Positions 45,738-55,333 of a stretch of DNA of 64,000 bases are shown here, in pieces. Made by a program: the position numbers and the translations under genes. The stretch is taken from positions 1,116,001 to 1,180,000 of the forward strand of contig NZ_BCMZ01000001.1 in assembly GCF_001485535.1 (NCBI RefSeq), given 5' to 3'. Positions within the stretch are counted from its first letter, which is position 1. Each line of letters begins with the position of its first letter. Source of the DNA: Halobacterium sp. CBA1132. GTDB lineage: Archaea; Halobacteriota; Halobacteria; Halobacteriales; Halobacteriaceae. The notes beneath the pieces are model-generated. The model was not told the origin of the DNA. It saw nothing but the letters and a program-made list of their open reading frames with translations, and searched no databases.

Positions 45738-45838
45738 CACCCGGGTCGACGAGCGGCCGGCTCTTAGGTGTTCGTCCGAACGCGCTCGACTCCGCGTGCC
45801 GTCGAACGTCGTGGTTCGCGTATGCTTGCGCGGGTCGC

Positions 45839-45930
45839 CTGTGTCGAAGCGGACACAGAAGGGCGCTCACAGGTCAGTGGCGTCGTCCCGGACGTACAAT
45901 CTCCCTTATATCCCTTACATTTATTATACT
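45839..45930 (+). promoter_or_regulatory. Promoter region of the fatty acid transporter gene
   Basis: TTTATTATACT (45920-45930) is centred about 28 bases before the ATG at 45954, as for a leaderless mRNA. The stretch 45898-45930 is unusually A+T-rich. Some 70 bases upstream CTGTGTC/GACACAG with loop GAAGCG (45839-45858) forms a 7-bp dyad, a possible operator. Confidence 0.6.
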
Positions 45931-45953
45931 CCTCTGGTGTGGTTGCTCCCGGT

Positions 45954-47381
45954 ATGTCATCACGAGACGCGGAACCACAGTCGGGCGGCAACGCCTTCGA
46001 GCGAATGGGCCACCGGCTCGCCGGCGTCGTCGAGCGCTGGATGCCGAGCCCGTTCCTGTTCGCAATCCTGTTGAGTTACGTCGTCTTCGCCGCGGGCGTG
46101 CTCGTCGAGGGGTCCGGTCCCGGCGAGATGGTGGGCTTCTGGTTCGACGGCTTCTGGGCGTTCCTGAGCTTCGCGATGCAGATGACGCTCATCCTCATGA
46201 CCGGATTCGTCATCGCGTACCACCCGCGCGTGAACGCGCTCCTCCAACGGCTCACGGAACTGCCGCGTACGCCCGGACAGGCCGCCGCGCTCGTCGGCGT
46301 GTTCTCGATGGGTATCGCGTGGGTACACTGGGGATTCAGCCTCATCCTCGGCGCCATCTTCGCCCGCGAGATGGGCAAGACCGCCCACGAGAAGGGCATC
46401 GACGTCCACTACCCGCTGCTGGCGGTCGCGGGGTACATGGGTCTCGGGCTGACGTGGCACTGGGGGCTGTCGGGGTCCGCCCCGCTCGCGCTCGCGACGC
46501 CCGGTAACGACTTCATCGAAGCCGGCGTCGTCGACGGCGTCGTTCCGACGACACAGACCATCTTCAGTTCGTACGCGCTCTCGCTGACCGTCCTCTCCAT
46601 CGTGTTCGCGGCGGCGATGCTCTACCTGCTGTCGCCGTCCCCGAAGCGCGCTCGCCCCATCACTGACTACGTCGACGAGAGTGCCCTATCGGACTCGACC
46701 ACGGGCGGGCGGGAGGGGTCCGCCGACCCCACCCCCGACGGCGGCACGCTGACGCCCGCCGAGCGCATCGACAACAGCCGACTCCTCGGCGGTCTCATCG
46801 CGCTCACGGGCGTCGGGTACGTCGCGTACCTGTTCGCGACCGACGGCCTCGACGCGCTCACGCTGAACGTCGTGAACTTCGGGTTCCTGTTCGCCGGCCT
46901 CGCCATCTACACGCGCCCGACGCTGTACCGCGAGCGCTTCGGGGAGGCCGCCCAGTCCGCCGCGGGCATCATCCTCCTGTTCCCGTTCTTCGCGGGCATC
47001 CAGGGCATGATGAACGCCTCCGGGCTCTCGGAGACGTTCGCGCAGACGCTGCTGGACGTCTCCACGCAGGCGACGTTCCCCGTCGTCGCGTGGCTCGTCG
47101 GCTCCGCGGTCAACCTCTTCGTGCCCTCGGGCGGCGGCGAGTGGATTGTCCTCGGCCCGTCGATTATCGCGGCAGCGAACGACCTCGGCGTGCCCGTCGG
47201 CAAAGCCACCATCGCGTACGCCGTCGGTGACGCACACACGAATCTCCTGAACCCGTTCTGGGCGCTCCCGCTGCTCGCCATCACGGGCGTGAAAGCCCGC
47301 GAGATGTTCGGGTACGCGGTCGCGATGCTGTTGCTGCTGGTGCCGTTCCTCGGCGTCGCGCTGTACGCCATCCCCTACTAG
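45954..47381 (+). CDS. Short-chain fatty acid transporter (AtoE/TIGR00366 type)
   Basis: 475 residues, about twelve hydrophobic segments. Family motifs are ERMGHRLAGVVERWMPSPFLFAI at the N-terminus, MGIAWVHWGFSLILGAI, GLTWHWGLSGSAPLALATPG, LFPFFAGIQGMMNASG and NLFVPSGGGEWIVLGPSI. It likely brings short-chain fatty acids into the cell. Its TAG stop overlaps the stop of the convergent HTTM gene in a CTAG. The start is set by the TATA box. Confidence 0.92.
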   Translation: MSSRDAEPQSGGNAFERMGHRLAGVVERWMPSPFLFAILLSYVVFAAGVLVEGSGPGEMVGFWFDGFWAFLSFAMQMTLILMTGFVIAYHPRVNALLQRLTELPRTPGQAAALVGVFSMGIAWVHWGFSLILGAIFAREMGKTAHEKGIDVHYPLLAVAGYMGLGLTWHWGLSGSAPLALATPGNDFIEAGVVDGVVPTTQTIFSSYALSLTVLSIVFAAAMLYLLSPSPKRARPITDYVDESALSDSTTGGREGSADPTPDGGTLTPAERIDNSRLLGGLIALTGVGYVAYLFATDGLDALTLNVVNFGFLFAGLAIYTRPTLYRERFGEAAQSAAGIILLFPFFAGIQGMMNASGLSETFAQTLLDVSTQATFPVVAWLVGSAVNLFVPSGGGEWIVLGPSIIAAANDLGVPVGKATIAYAVGDAHTNLLNPFWALPLLAITGVKAREMFGYAVAMLLLLVPFLGVALYAIPY

Positions 47382-48838
47382 GCCGAGCAGTTCTTCGCTG
47401 CGAGCCTGACGCGCTCGGCCGGGTCCGGGCCGTCCAAGCGAACCTCCTGCTCGACGATGAACAGTTCGACTGCCGAGATGTCGTCACTGTGCCGGCGGTT
47501 CCACCGAGTGCAGAGGTAGCCCGCGAACTCGTCTGCGACCGCGGGTTCGGCGCCGCGCACGTTCGCGACGTACTTCCGCCAGCGTGAACTCGGATAGCGC
47601 TCCGCTACGTCGGGCGGTTCGTCCCACGTCACCGGCCCGCCGCGGAACGCGTCGACGCTGCCGCCGCCCTCCAGCGTCGCGGGCGCGACGACCCAGAAGT
47701 CGGTGGTCAGCGGCGTCGGTGCGAACATCGACCAGCGCGGTTCCGGCTGTTCGTCTATCGGGCCGGCCTCGACGACGCCCGCAGGTGCGACCGTCGCCGC
47801 GTTCCAGACGAGCACGACGACGAGCACTACCCCGAGCAGGGCGGGGACGACGCGGTTCTTCCACCGAACCACGACAGGAGGAAGCGACGGCACGGCAAGA
47901 ACTGGGAGCGCGCGTTCGACGCGGCGGGCGTACTCTGCGAGCGGTAGGTCGCGGAGTCCGGGCACCTCGCGCCACCCGGGGAGCCGGTCCCAGAACACCG
48001 GCGGGAGGAACGGCAGCAGCGCCGCAATCGAGACGAGCGGGAACACCGCGAGCTGCATCGACGCGAGCATCCCGGCGTGCATCGCGGCGAACAGCGCGGC
48101 GAAGCCGGCGCGCAGCCAGCCGGTGAGGACGACGAGCAGCACGGACGCGGTCAGCGCGGCCAGCCAGACCCGGTCGAACGCGACGACGAGCGCGGGGAAC
48201 TTGGCGAGTGTCTCGCCGAGCAGCACGGTGAACATGTCGAGTTCGAGCACCTGCCGGACGGCCTCGCCGGACAGCCACACGCCACCGCGAAGCTTCAGCA
48301 CGGCGTTCGTGGCGTACACCACGACCACTTGGGCGAGCAGGCCAGTCGTCGCGACACCGAGAACGCGGGCCCGCGGCTCGCGGTCGGCTCTGCGCGCGTC
48401 CACCGACCACCGCTCGCCGAGGGGTGCGAAGACGGCCCAGAGGAACAGCATCCGGAGGAGGAGGTCGCCGCTGTTCAACACGAGCGGATTCCGGACGTGC
48501 AGCGACGCGACGAGCAGCCCGGTCACCAGCGTCGCCAGCGTCGTCCGGTAGCCCACGAGCATCGCCAGCGCGGCCACTGCAGTCACGGCGAAGAGCACGC
48601 CCTGCACCCACGCCGCTCCGGAGAGCGTGTGGACGGAGAGCCGCGCGAGTTCGCCGTACTGGTCGACGAGCAGCGACCGCGGGTAGACGCCGGCGTCCGT
48701 GTAGAACGCCCGGAGGAATCGAGCGCGCAGCGCGAGGTCCGCGAGCACGATTGCCGCGAGCGCGACGCGGAGCGAGGCGAGCGCGCGCGTGTCGACGGCG
48801 AGTCGACGCGCGACGGCGGCACGGAGGCGTCCCGTCAC
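47378..48838 (-). CDS. HTTM-domain membrane protein
   Basis: 486 residues from GTG 48838. About nine hydrophobic segments. The HTTM core is seen in VDTRALASLRVALAAIVLADLALR near the N-terminus, DQYGELARLSVH, LRMLFLWAVFAPLGERWSVDARR and LKLRGGVWLSGEAVRQVLELD. HTTM proteins resemble the membrane part of vitamin K-dependent gamma-carboxylase. The C-terminal 120 residues form a soluble outer domain (RWSMFAPTPLTTDFWVVAPA). Activity unknown. The frame upstream of 48838 is Arg/Thr-rich and overlaps the nuclease gene, so it is not coding. Confidence 0.88.
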   Translation of the reverse strand: MTGRLRAAVARRLAVDTRALASLRVALAAIVLADLALRARFLRAFYTDAGVYPRSLLVDQYGELARLSVHTLSGAAWVQGVLFAVTAVAALAMLVGYRTTLATLVTGLLVASLHVRNPLVLNSGDLLLRMLFLWAVFAPLGERWSVDARRADREPRARVLGVATTGLLAQVVVVYATNAVLKLRGGVWLSGEAVRQVLELDMFTVLLGETLAKFPALVVAFDRVWLAALTASVLLVVLTGWLRAGFAALFAAMHAGMLASMQLAVFPLVSIAALLPFLPPVFWDRLPGWREVPGLRDLPLAEYARRVERALPVLAVPSLPPVVVRWKNRVVPALLGVVLVVVLVWNAATVAPAGVVEAGPIDEQPEPRWSMFAPTPLTTDFWVVAPATLEGGGSVDAFRGGPVTWDEPPDVAERYPSSRWRKYVANVRGAEPAVADEFAGYLCTRWNRRHSDDISAVELFIVEQEVRLDGPDPAERVRLAAKNCSA

Positions 48839-48887
48839 GTTCGGGACTGCCGGCGGACGGCGAATAAGCCTTCCGTGGTTTCGGGGG

Positions 48888-49433
48888 TCAGCCGGCGCAC
48901 GCCCAGAGGCCGGTCGTGTTCTCGCGCGCCCGCCGTTCGACGGCCGCGTAGTCGTCGCGCTGCGTGAACTCGCTGTCGTAGAGGCGCGCGTAGCCGTCTG
49001 CGAGCAGCGCGCGGTTGAACGACTCATTCCCAACGACGACGTACGCCAGCAGCCGGTCGTATCCGCCGCGCCGGTCGCTCTCGGCGTCGAACTCGACGGT
49101 CACGGATTCGCCGGCGAGCCGGTCGATGGCGTACTCGCTGGCGCGCTCTCCCCACGACCGCAGGCACGACCGCCCGGCTTCCGTGTCGGGCACGCCCTCG
49201 AACTCGCCGGGCGAGACATCGGTGTGGACTTCGGGTGTATCCACACCGAGCAAGCGGACGCGCTCCTCGCTGCCGTCCGCGAACCGCACGTCGACGGTGT
49301 CGCCGTCGACGACGTGGACGACCGTTGCGTTCCGGCTCTCCGCTGGCTGCTGGTCGGTCGTGAGCGCGCCGATACAGCCGGCGCTGGCGGCGAGCGCGAC
49401 GACGGCGAGCACGAGGAGTGCGCGTCGGGTCAC
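48888..49433 (-). CDS. Secreted thermonuclease-family lipoprotein
   Basis: 181 residues from GTG 49433. Signal peptide with lipobox AASAGCIG. Staphylococcal-nuclease fold: VVHVVDGDTVDVRF, ERVRLLGVDTPEVH (catalytic Arg/Asp/Glu area), DRRGGYDRLLAYVVV and NRALLADGYARLYD. Likely degrades nucleic acid at the cell surface. Two Cys (SCLRSW and WACAG) may form a disulfide. Confidence 0.93.
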   Translation of the reverse strand: MTRRALLVLAVVALAASAGCIGALTTDQQPAESRNATVVHVVDGDTVDVRFADGSEERVRLLGVDTPEVHTDVSPGEFEGVPDTEAGRSCLRSWGERASEYAIDRLAGESVTVEFDAESDRRGGYDRLLAYVVVGNESFNRALLADGYARLYDSEFTQRDDYAAVERRARENTTGLWACAG

Positions 49434-49499
49434 AGGTGGCGTTCACGCCGCGGCGTGTTAAGGCTACGCAGTCGGACGAAAAGAGGTGTCTGGGAGTCG

Positions 49500-50645
49500 T
49501 TACAGCCGGCGACGCGAGGACGCGAGCAGGGCGGCACCGAGCGCGGCGACGACGGCGGTGGAGATGCCGAATCCGGGGATGGTCGTGCCCGAAGTCTCAG
49601 TCGCGGCGTCCGTCGGCGCGGTGGTTTCGGTCTGGGTCGCCGTCGGCTCCTGCGTGGTGGTCGTCGTGGTGTTCGCGTCGGCGTACGCCTCGGGGTGGAA
49701 CGCCTCCGCCATCTGCGTCATCGGCTCGACGACGCGGGGCGCGGGCTGGCTGATGTGGTTGGCGTTGACGACGACGATGTTCCCCTCCTCGAAGGCGGTC
49801 GTGTTCCGGAGAACAGACCCCTCAGCGACGTACGAGCGACTGTCGTTACCGAGTTGTTCGGGGAGCGCGCTCACGACGAGGAACTCGGGGTCCTGCTCGA
49901 CGATGAACTCCGCGGAGAGCTGGGGGTACGCCCGACTGGCGTTCGCGTCGGCCGCGATGTTGTGACCGCCAGCGCGGTCGATAATCTGACCGATGAAGGT
50001 GTTCGGGCCGGCAGTTCGGCGGTCGCCCATGTCGTAGAAGACGCTGGGCTGCTCCGCGCCGTCGACGGCCGCTTCGACGGTCTCGACGCGGTCGCGCATC
50101 TCGGAGACCGTGGTTTCGGCGCCGCTGCACGCGCCGGTGAGCCGACCGATGGTCTCGGTCTTGTTGTAGATGTCCTCGATGGAGGCGGCCGCTTCGAAGC
50201 GGTAGACGGTGACGTTGGCGTCCCGGAGCTGGTCGACCGTCTCGTTCTTGATGGTGTTGGGCGCGAGCACGAGGTCGGGGTCGAGGCTGATGACCTTCTC
50301 GACGTTCACCGACGACGGGAAGCCGGCGGTCACGACCTCCCGCTCGCCGGCGCCGTCGAGGAAGCCGGCGAACTGGGAGACGCCGACGACCTTCTCGCGG
50401 GCGCCGATTTCCCACATGGTCTGGGCGGCGCTGGGGTTGAGCGTGACGACGCGCTCGGGTTCTTCGGAGACGGTGACGTTGTGGCCGCTCGCGTCACTCA
50501 TCGTGACCGGGAACGAGCACTCGGCCGCCTGTGTGTCGGCGTTCGCGGCGGCGTCGCTGCCTGTCGGGGCGGCGACGCCGGCGGCCGGCGCGACGGCGGA
50601 CAACAGCAGTAGTACAACTCCAACTGCGGCTAAGGACTGTCGCAT
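49500..50645 (-). CDS. btuF: Corrinoid ABC transporter binding protein with PGF-CTERM anchor
   Basis: 381 residues from ATG 50645. Sec signal peptide, then a class III binding-protein fold: [69 protein letters not shown] Thr-rich stalk ([20 protein letters not shown]) leads to [18 protein letters not shown] and a basic end, the PGF-CTERM sorting signal cut and lipidated by archaeosortase. Divergent from btuC through a shared promoter. Iron-siderophore binding is the alternative substrate, but the btuCD homologues favour B12. Confidence 0.9.
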   Translation of the reverse strand: MRQSLAAVGVVLLLLSAVAPAAGVAAPTGSDAAANADTQAAECSFPVTMSDASGHNVTVSEEPERVVTLNPSAAQTMWEIGAREKVVGVSQFAGFLDGAGEREVVTAGFPSSVNVEKVISLDPDLVLAPNTIKNETVDQLRDANVTVYRFEAAASIEDIYNKTETIGRLTGACSGAETTVSEMRDRVETVEAAVDGAEQPSVFYDMGDRRTAGPNTFIGQIIDRAGGHNIAADANASRAYPQLSAEFIVEQDPEFLVVSALPEQLGNDSRSYVAEGSVLRNTTAFEEGNIVVVNANHISQPAPRVVEPMTQMAEAFHPEAYADANTTTTTTQEPTATQTETTAPTDAATETSGTTIPGFGISTAVVAALGAALLASSRRRL

Positions 50646-50665
50646 GTGCGGACGACGGAGCCAAC

Positions 50666-50680
50666 GCAATAAATATTTGC
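50666..50680. promoter_or_regulatory. Shared symmetric TATA element between btuF and btuC
   Basis: GCAATAAATATTTGC holds the palindrome AAATATTT (50671-50678), centred at 50674.5. The btuC ATG (50704) and the btuF ATG (50645) each lie 29.5 bases away. One palindromic TATA box could therefore serve both leaderless transcripts. The outer arms GCAA/TTGC extend the dyad. Confidence 0.75.
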
Positions 50681-50703
50681 CTAAAGAAACTACGGTTGTC
50701 AAG

Positions 50704-51807
50704 ATGCGTGCCTCCACACGGGCGAGTGCATGGACCACCGGGACGTTCCTCGCGCTCGTCGCCGTCATGCTCACCAGCGCCACCATCGGCCCCGTCGACA
50801 TCCCCGTCCACCGGGTCGCGCTCGCGGCGCTGGACGCCTTCGCAGTCCCCACCGCCGCCACGTTCTACGGCGCGTCCGTCGCGCTCCCCGTCGTCGGCGA
50901 CCTGCCGTGGCTCTCCGTCGACCTCGTCTACACCTCGCCGCTGGACTTCGCTGTGCCCGCCCAACAGCAACTCATCGTCGGCGAAATTCGACTCCCCCGC
51001 ATCGTGCTCGGCGCCGTCGTCGGCGCCGCGCTCGCTGTCGCCGGCACGGTCATGCAGGGGTTCTTCCGGAACCCGATGGCCGACCCCTCCATCATCGGCG
51101 TCTCCTCGGGCGCAGCGGTCGGCGCTGTCACCGCCATCGCGTTCCCCCTCCTGCTCCCGTTCGGCATCCAGGTGTCGGCGTTCGCGGGAGCGCTTATCGC
51201 CGCGTTCGGCGTCTACCTCCTCGCCACCGAGGGCGGTCACACGCCCGTCGCGACGCTCCTGCTGGCTGGTGTCGCCGTCCAGACGTTCCTCGGCGCCATC
51301 ACCTCCTACGTCATCGTCCACTCCGGGGACAGCATCCGCGAGGCGATGTACTGGCTGATGGGCCACCTCCACCTCGCGAACTGGTCGGACGTCGAACTCA
51401 CGCTCCCCGTCGTCGCCGTCGGGAGCGCCGTCCTGCTGGCGTACGCCCGCGACCTGAACGTCCTGCTCGCCGGCGAGGAAGACGCCCACACGCTCGGCGT
51501 CGAAGTCGAACGCACCAAGCGCGTGCTGCTCGCGGTGTCGAGTGTCGTCACCGCCGCCGCCGTCTCCGTCGCCGGCGTCATCGGGTTCGTCGGCCTCGTC
51601 GTCCCGCACGTGATGCGCCTGCTCGTCGGCCCCGACCACCGCATCCTCCTCCCCACGTCGGCGTTCGCGGGCGGCGCGTTCCTCGTCGCCGCGGACACGT
51701 TCGCGCGCGCCGGCCCCGCCGAACTCCCGGTGGGCATCGTCACGGCGTTCGTCGGCGCGCCGTTCTTCCTCTACCTGCTCCGGAACCGGGAGGTGCGCGC
51801 GCTGTGA
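50704..51807 (+). CDS. btuC: Corrinoid ABC transporter permease
   Basis: 367 residues from ATG 50704. FecCD/BtuC family with about ten membrane segments: [49 protein letters not shown] (coupling motifs), [32 protein letters not shown] near the end. Its TGA overlaps the GTG of btuD (GTGA). Works with BtuF outside and BtuD inside. Confidence 0.94.
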   Translation: MRASTRASAWTTGTFLALVAVMLTSATIGPVDIPVHRVALAALDAFAVPTAATFYGASVALPVVGDLPWLSVDLVYTSPLDFAVPAQQQLIVGEIRLPRIVLGAVVGAALAVAGTVMQGFFRNPMADPSIIGVSSGAAVGAVTAIAFPLLLPFGIQVSAFAGALIAAFGVYLLATEGGHTPVATLLLAGVAVQTFLGAITSYVIVHSGDSIREAMYWLMGHLHLANWSDVELTLPVVAVGSAVLLAYARDLNVLLAGEEDAHTLGVEVERTKRVLLAVSSVVTAAAVSVAGVIGFVGLVVPHVMRLLVGPDHRILLPTSAFAGGAFLVAADTFARAGPAELPVGIVTAFVGAPFFLYLLRNREVRAL

Positions 51808-53021
51808 CCCTCGACGTCCGCGACGTGGACGTGGAACTCGGCGGCACGCAGATTCTGGACGCCGTCAGTGCGGGCGTCGAGGACGGCCGCCTCGTCGGCG
51901 TCGTCGGGCCGAACGGCGCCGGGAAGTCGACGCTCCTGCGCGCGATGAACGGCGTCGTCGAACCCGCCGCCGGCACCGTCCTCGTCGACGACGAAGCCGT
52001 CCACGAACTCGCGTCGAAGGCGGCGAGCCGGCGCATCGCCACCGTCCCGCAGGACACCGGCCTCGGCTTCGAGTTCACGGTCCGCGAGACCGTCGAGATG
52101 GGGCGCCACGCTCACGTCCCGCGGTTCGGCTCCGACCCCGACCCGGAGGCGGTCGAACGCGCGATGGAGCGCGCGGAGGTTGCGCGCTTCGCGGAGCGCG
52201 ACGTCACCTCGCTGTCCGGCGGCGAGAAACAGCGCGTCCTGCTGGCGCGCGCGCTCGCCCAGCAGACGCCCGTCCTCCTGCTAGACGAACCGACCGCGAG
52301 CCTCGACGTGAACCACCAAGTGCGCACGCTCGAGCTGGTTCGCGGCCTCGCCGACGACGCCGACCGAGCGGTCGTCGCGGCCATCCACGACCTCGACTTG
52401 GCGGCGCGCTACTGCGACGAACTCGTGCTCGTCGCGGACGGCCGCGTCCTCGACTCGGGCCGCCCCGAGGACGTGCTCACGCCCGAGTGCGTGCGGGAGG
52501 CCTTCGACGCCCGCGTCGCGGTCGGCACCGACCCGGCGACCGGCGACCCGACGGTCACGCCGCTACCGGACGCCGACGGCGACCGCGACGAGCGCGTCCA
52601 CGTGCTCGGCGGCGGCGACGCCGCGACCCCCGTCCTCCGCGAACTCGCGGACGCCGGCGTGGCCGCGACCGTCGGCCCAGTCAGTGAGGGGTCGCTGGAC
52701 CACGAGACTGCGACTCGGTTCGGGTTCGACGTCGTCACCGTCCCGCCGTTCGCGACGCCCGACCACGACGCAGTCGCTCGCGCTCGCGACCTCGTCACTG
52801 CTGCGGACGCTGTCGTCGTCGCGGGCGACGCGGCCTCGTGGGGAGCGAACGCCGAACTCCGAGACGCCGCCGACGCAGCCATCGTCGTCGGCGACACTGG
52901 GTCGCGGCGGCCCGTCGGCGCGCGCGTCGAACTCGACGGCGTCGTGGACGCGCTCGCGGCGCTCGACGCCGAGTCCGAAGCGTTCGCGGTCGCCGACGGC
53001 GGCGACGTGGCGGACAACTGA
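51804..53021 (+). CDS. btuD: Corrinoid ABC transporter ATPase with C-terminal extra domain
   Basis: 405 residues from GTG 51804, overlapping the btuC stop. Walker [10 protein letters not shown] (residues 35-43), signature [16 protein letters not shown] (near 135), Walker [13 protein letters not shown], and switch His in AAIHDLDLA. The family needs about 255 residues; here some 150 follow. That part starts [18 protein letters not shown] and has alternating strands and helices, [22 protein letters not shown] near its middle, like a nucleotide- or corrinoid-binding Rossmann-type fold. I recall similar long BtuD forms in other haloarchaea; the tail has no known role. Confidence 0.92.
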   Translation: MTLDVRDVDVELGGTQILDAVSAGVEDGRLVGVVGPNGAGKSTLLRAMNGVVEPAAGTVLVDDEAVHELASKAASRRIATVPQDTGLGFEFTVRETVEMGRHAHVPRFGSDPDPEAVERAMERAEVARFAERDVTSLSGGEKQRVLLARALAQQTPVLLLDEPTASLDVNHQVRTLELVRGLADDADRAVVAAIHDLDLAARYCDELVLVADGRVLDSGRPEDVLTPECVREAFDARVAVGTDPATGDPTVTPLPDADGDRDERVHVLGGGDAATPVLRELADAGVAATVGPVSEGSLDHETATRFGFDVVTVPPFATPDHDAVARARDLVTAADAVVVAGDAASWGANAELRDAADAAIVVGDTGSRRPVGARVELDGVVDALAALDAESEAFAVADGGDVADN

Positions 53022-53068
53022 CACCAGTAGCCACGTGGCCTTTGTGTGTCGACGCCACAGTCCTACGC

Positions 53069-55065
53069 ATGAGACGTGTCGTCGCCGTGCTCGCCGTCGT
53101 CCTCCTCGCGACACAGGCTGTCGGCGCTGCCGCCGTACAGGGACCAGTCGACGCGGACGCGCAGCCGTCGAACGTGCACGTCGCGACCGAGCCCGCCCGC
53201 GGGACGGTCGACGACGCGACGGTGCAGACATCGACGATTCGCAAGGACATCGACCTCCACCTCACGCCGTCGGAACCCGGCGCCATCGACGTCGTGGTGA
53301 CGTACGACGTGCCCGACGCCGTGACCGCGCTCCGGACAACACTCCCGTCAGGGGCCGAACACGTCGAGTCGGACTCGTTCACGCGGACGCCCGACGACTA
53401 CGAGTGGGACGGCACGACCGACCCCGCGACCATACGATTCACGCTGCCCGCGAACCAGACCGCCAGCGGGTCGCGCGGCCCGTCAGTGCAGGCCAGCGGT
53501 GACTACTCGTTCGTCGACACCGGCGAGTGGGCGTTGGTCACGGTCCCGCAACTCCGCACGGGCTGGAACTACCGGGGGAGGAGGGGTCGGTGACCATCAC
53601 CGAGGACGTCACCGTCGACGGCGAGGGGTCGACGGGCGGCGAAATCGCGTACCTCGGCCCCGTCGAGGAGCACACGCGCACGGCCAACGGCCAGCAGTTC
53701 ACGCTCGTCGTCCCCGAACACGCCTCGATGGCCGAATCGCCGGACGACGTGCTGGACGCGCTCGGCGCCGCGTCGAATCGGCTCCACGTCGGCGCCCGCG
53801 ACGACGACGTCTGGTTCGTCGCCGCGCCGACGAGCACGGACTGGGGCGTCCGCGGCGTCGAGTACGGCGGCAACGACGCGTGGGTGCTCGCGGACTCACG
53901 CCTCGACACCGCCGGCAACGTCTGGTTCCACGAGTACGTCCACACCAGACAGGCGTTCAACACGGCCGAGAGCGGCCGGTGGACGATGGAAGCCGGTGCC
54001 GAATACTACGCCGGCCTGCTGGCGCTCCGGACCGACTACGCGTCATTCGACGGCTTCCAGTCGCTGCTCTCGCGCGGCGAGCGCTCCCCGTGGCGGGACG
54101 CGATCCTCTCGCAGCCTTCGACGTGGGATTCGGGTGCGAACTACCTCAAGGGAAGCCTCGTGTGGGGGGAAATCGACCGACGAGTCCGCCTCGCGACGAA
54201 CCGCACGGAGACGATGGCGGACGTCCTCTACCAGTTGAACCAGCACCCCGACCGCGTGACGAACGCGGACGTGCTGGCGGCGGTGCTGGACGCGTCCTCG
54301 CCGGCCGTCGAGGAGCGCGCGAACCGCTACACGAACACCCGCGAGGTCCCGGAAATGTGGACGCGCAGACAGCACGCCGCCGCGTTCAGCACGGAACCCG
54401 CGCGCATGGAGTTCGAGGTGCGCGAGTACCGAATCAGCGGGCCGTTCCGCAACGAGACGTTCGCGGAGCCGCCGACGCTGTACGTCGGTGAGACCGTCAC
54501 CGTCGCCGCCTCCGTGACCAACGACGGCGGCCGCTCCGGCGAGTACGTCGCCACCATCGAGTTCGAGGGCGACGTACTCGCAGAAGCGCGCGGCGACCTC
54601 GCGGCCGGCGAAACCGTCGACGTCACGCTCGACGAAGCGGTCGACGCCGCCGGCACGTACAACGTGACCGGCGGCCGGACCACCGCGACGCTAGATGTGC
54701 GAGAGCCAGCGACCGTCTCCGTGAGCGACCTCGCCGTCGACGAGTCCCGAGTCCAGCCCGGAAACGACGTGACCGCGACGGTCACGCTCTCGAACCCCAG
54801 TGACGTGCCCGCGACTGGACCGATCACCGTGACCCTCGACGGCGAACAGGTCGCCACCGTCGACGCGGCGCTCCTACCCGGCGAGAGTGCGTCTCGAACA
54901 GTCACCGTCACTCTCCCGGAAGCCGGACAGTACGAACTCGCCGCCGGCGACGCATCGGTGACGGTGTCCGCCGGCGGCATCGCCACGGGCATCCCCGGAT
55001 TCGGCATCCCCGCCGCGCTCGCGGCGCTGCTCGCCGTCGCGCTGCTCTCCCGGCGTTCGGAGTAG
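53069..55065 (+). pseudogene. Secreted HExxH metallopeptidase with PGF-CTERM anchor, disrupted by a frameshift
   Basis: Two frames make one protein. The first runs 53069-53593 (signal peptide, then a beta domain with DIDLHLTPSEPGAIDVVVTYD). The second, frame -1, continues from about 53575 to 55065: FTLVVPEHASMAE, the zinc motif HEYVH (VWFHEYVHTRQAF) with a later Glu in MEAGAEYYAG, two CARDB-like domains, and [14 protein letters not shown] at the end. The break falls in GGGGG at 53574-53578; six G would restore one frame reading YRGEEGSVTIT. A sequence error or a true mutation both fit. With one added G the protein would be about 665 residues. Confidence 0.8.
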
Positions 55066-55333
55066 CGCCAGCGCGTCGCTCGCGGGTCGCTCTGTTTTGG
55101 TCGAGCACGCGGCTCGCGGTTCACTCCGTTCACCGCTCGCTCGTTTCGTGGCCTCCCTGCGGTCGGCCACGCGGCTCACGCATCGCTTCGCTCCGCGTTC
55201 GCCATCACGTGCCCTCGCGTCGCGAGGGCACGCGGCTCACGGCTCCCGCTGGTCGCCGTTCACTCCAACGTGCTCTCCCTGCGGTCGAGCACGCGTCCGA
55301 TACCGTTTAACGGCGCGACCTGCTACCCGGCGT
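55066..55333. repeat. Cluster of hairpin repeats with 11-nt loops, no gene
   Basis: At least four perfect stems lie in 268 bases. GCGGT/ACCGC, loop TCACTCCGTTC (55116-55136). CGTGGCC/GGCCACG, loop TCCCTGCGGTC (55147-55171). An 11-bp stem CGTGCCCTCGC/GCGAGGGCACG, loop GTC (55208-55232). CGTGCTC/GAGCACG, loop TCCCTGCGGTC (55269-55293). GCGGCTC recurs between them. No reading frame of note. The last part holds the srp19 promoter. Confidence 0.8.

Noticed and set aside
53574-53578. Programmed frameshift in the metallopeptidase gene
   Set aside because: No slippery heptamer or downstream pseudoknot that I could recognise; a lost G is simpler.
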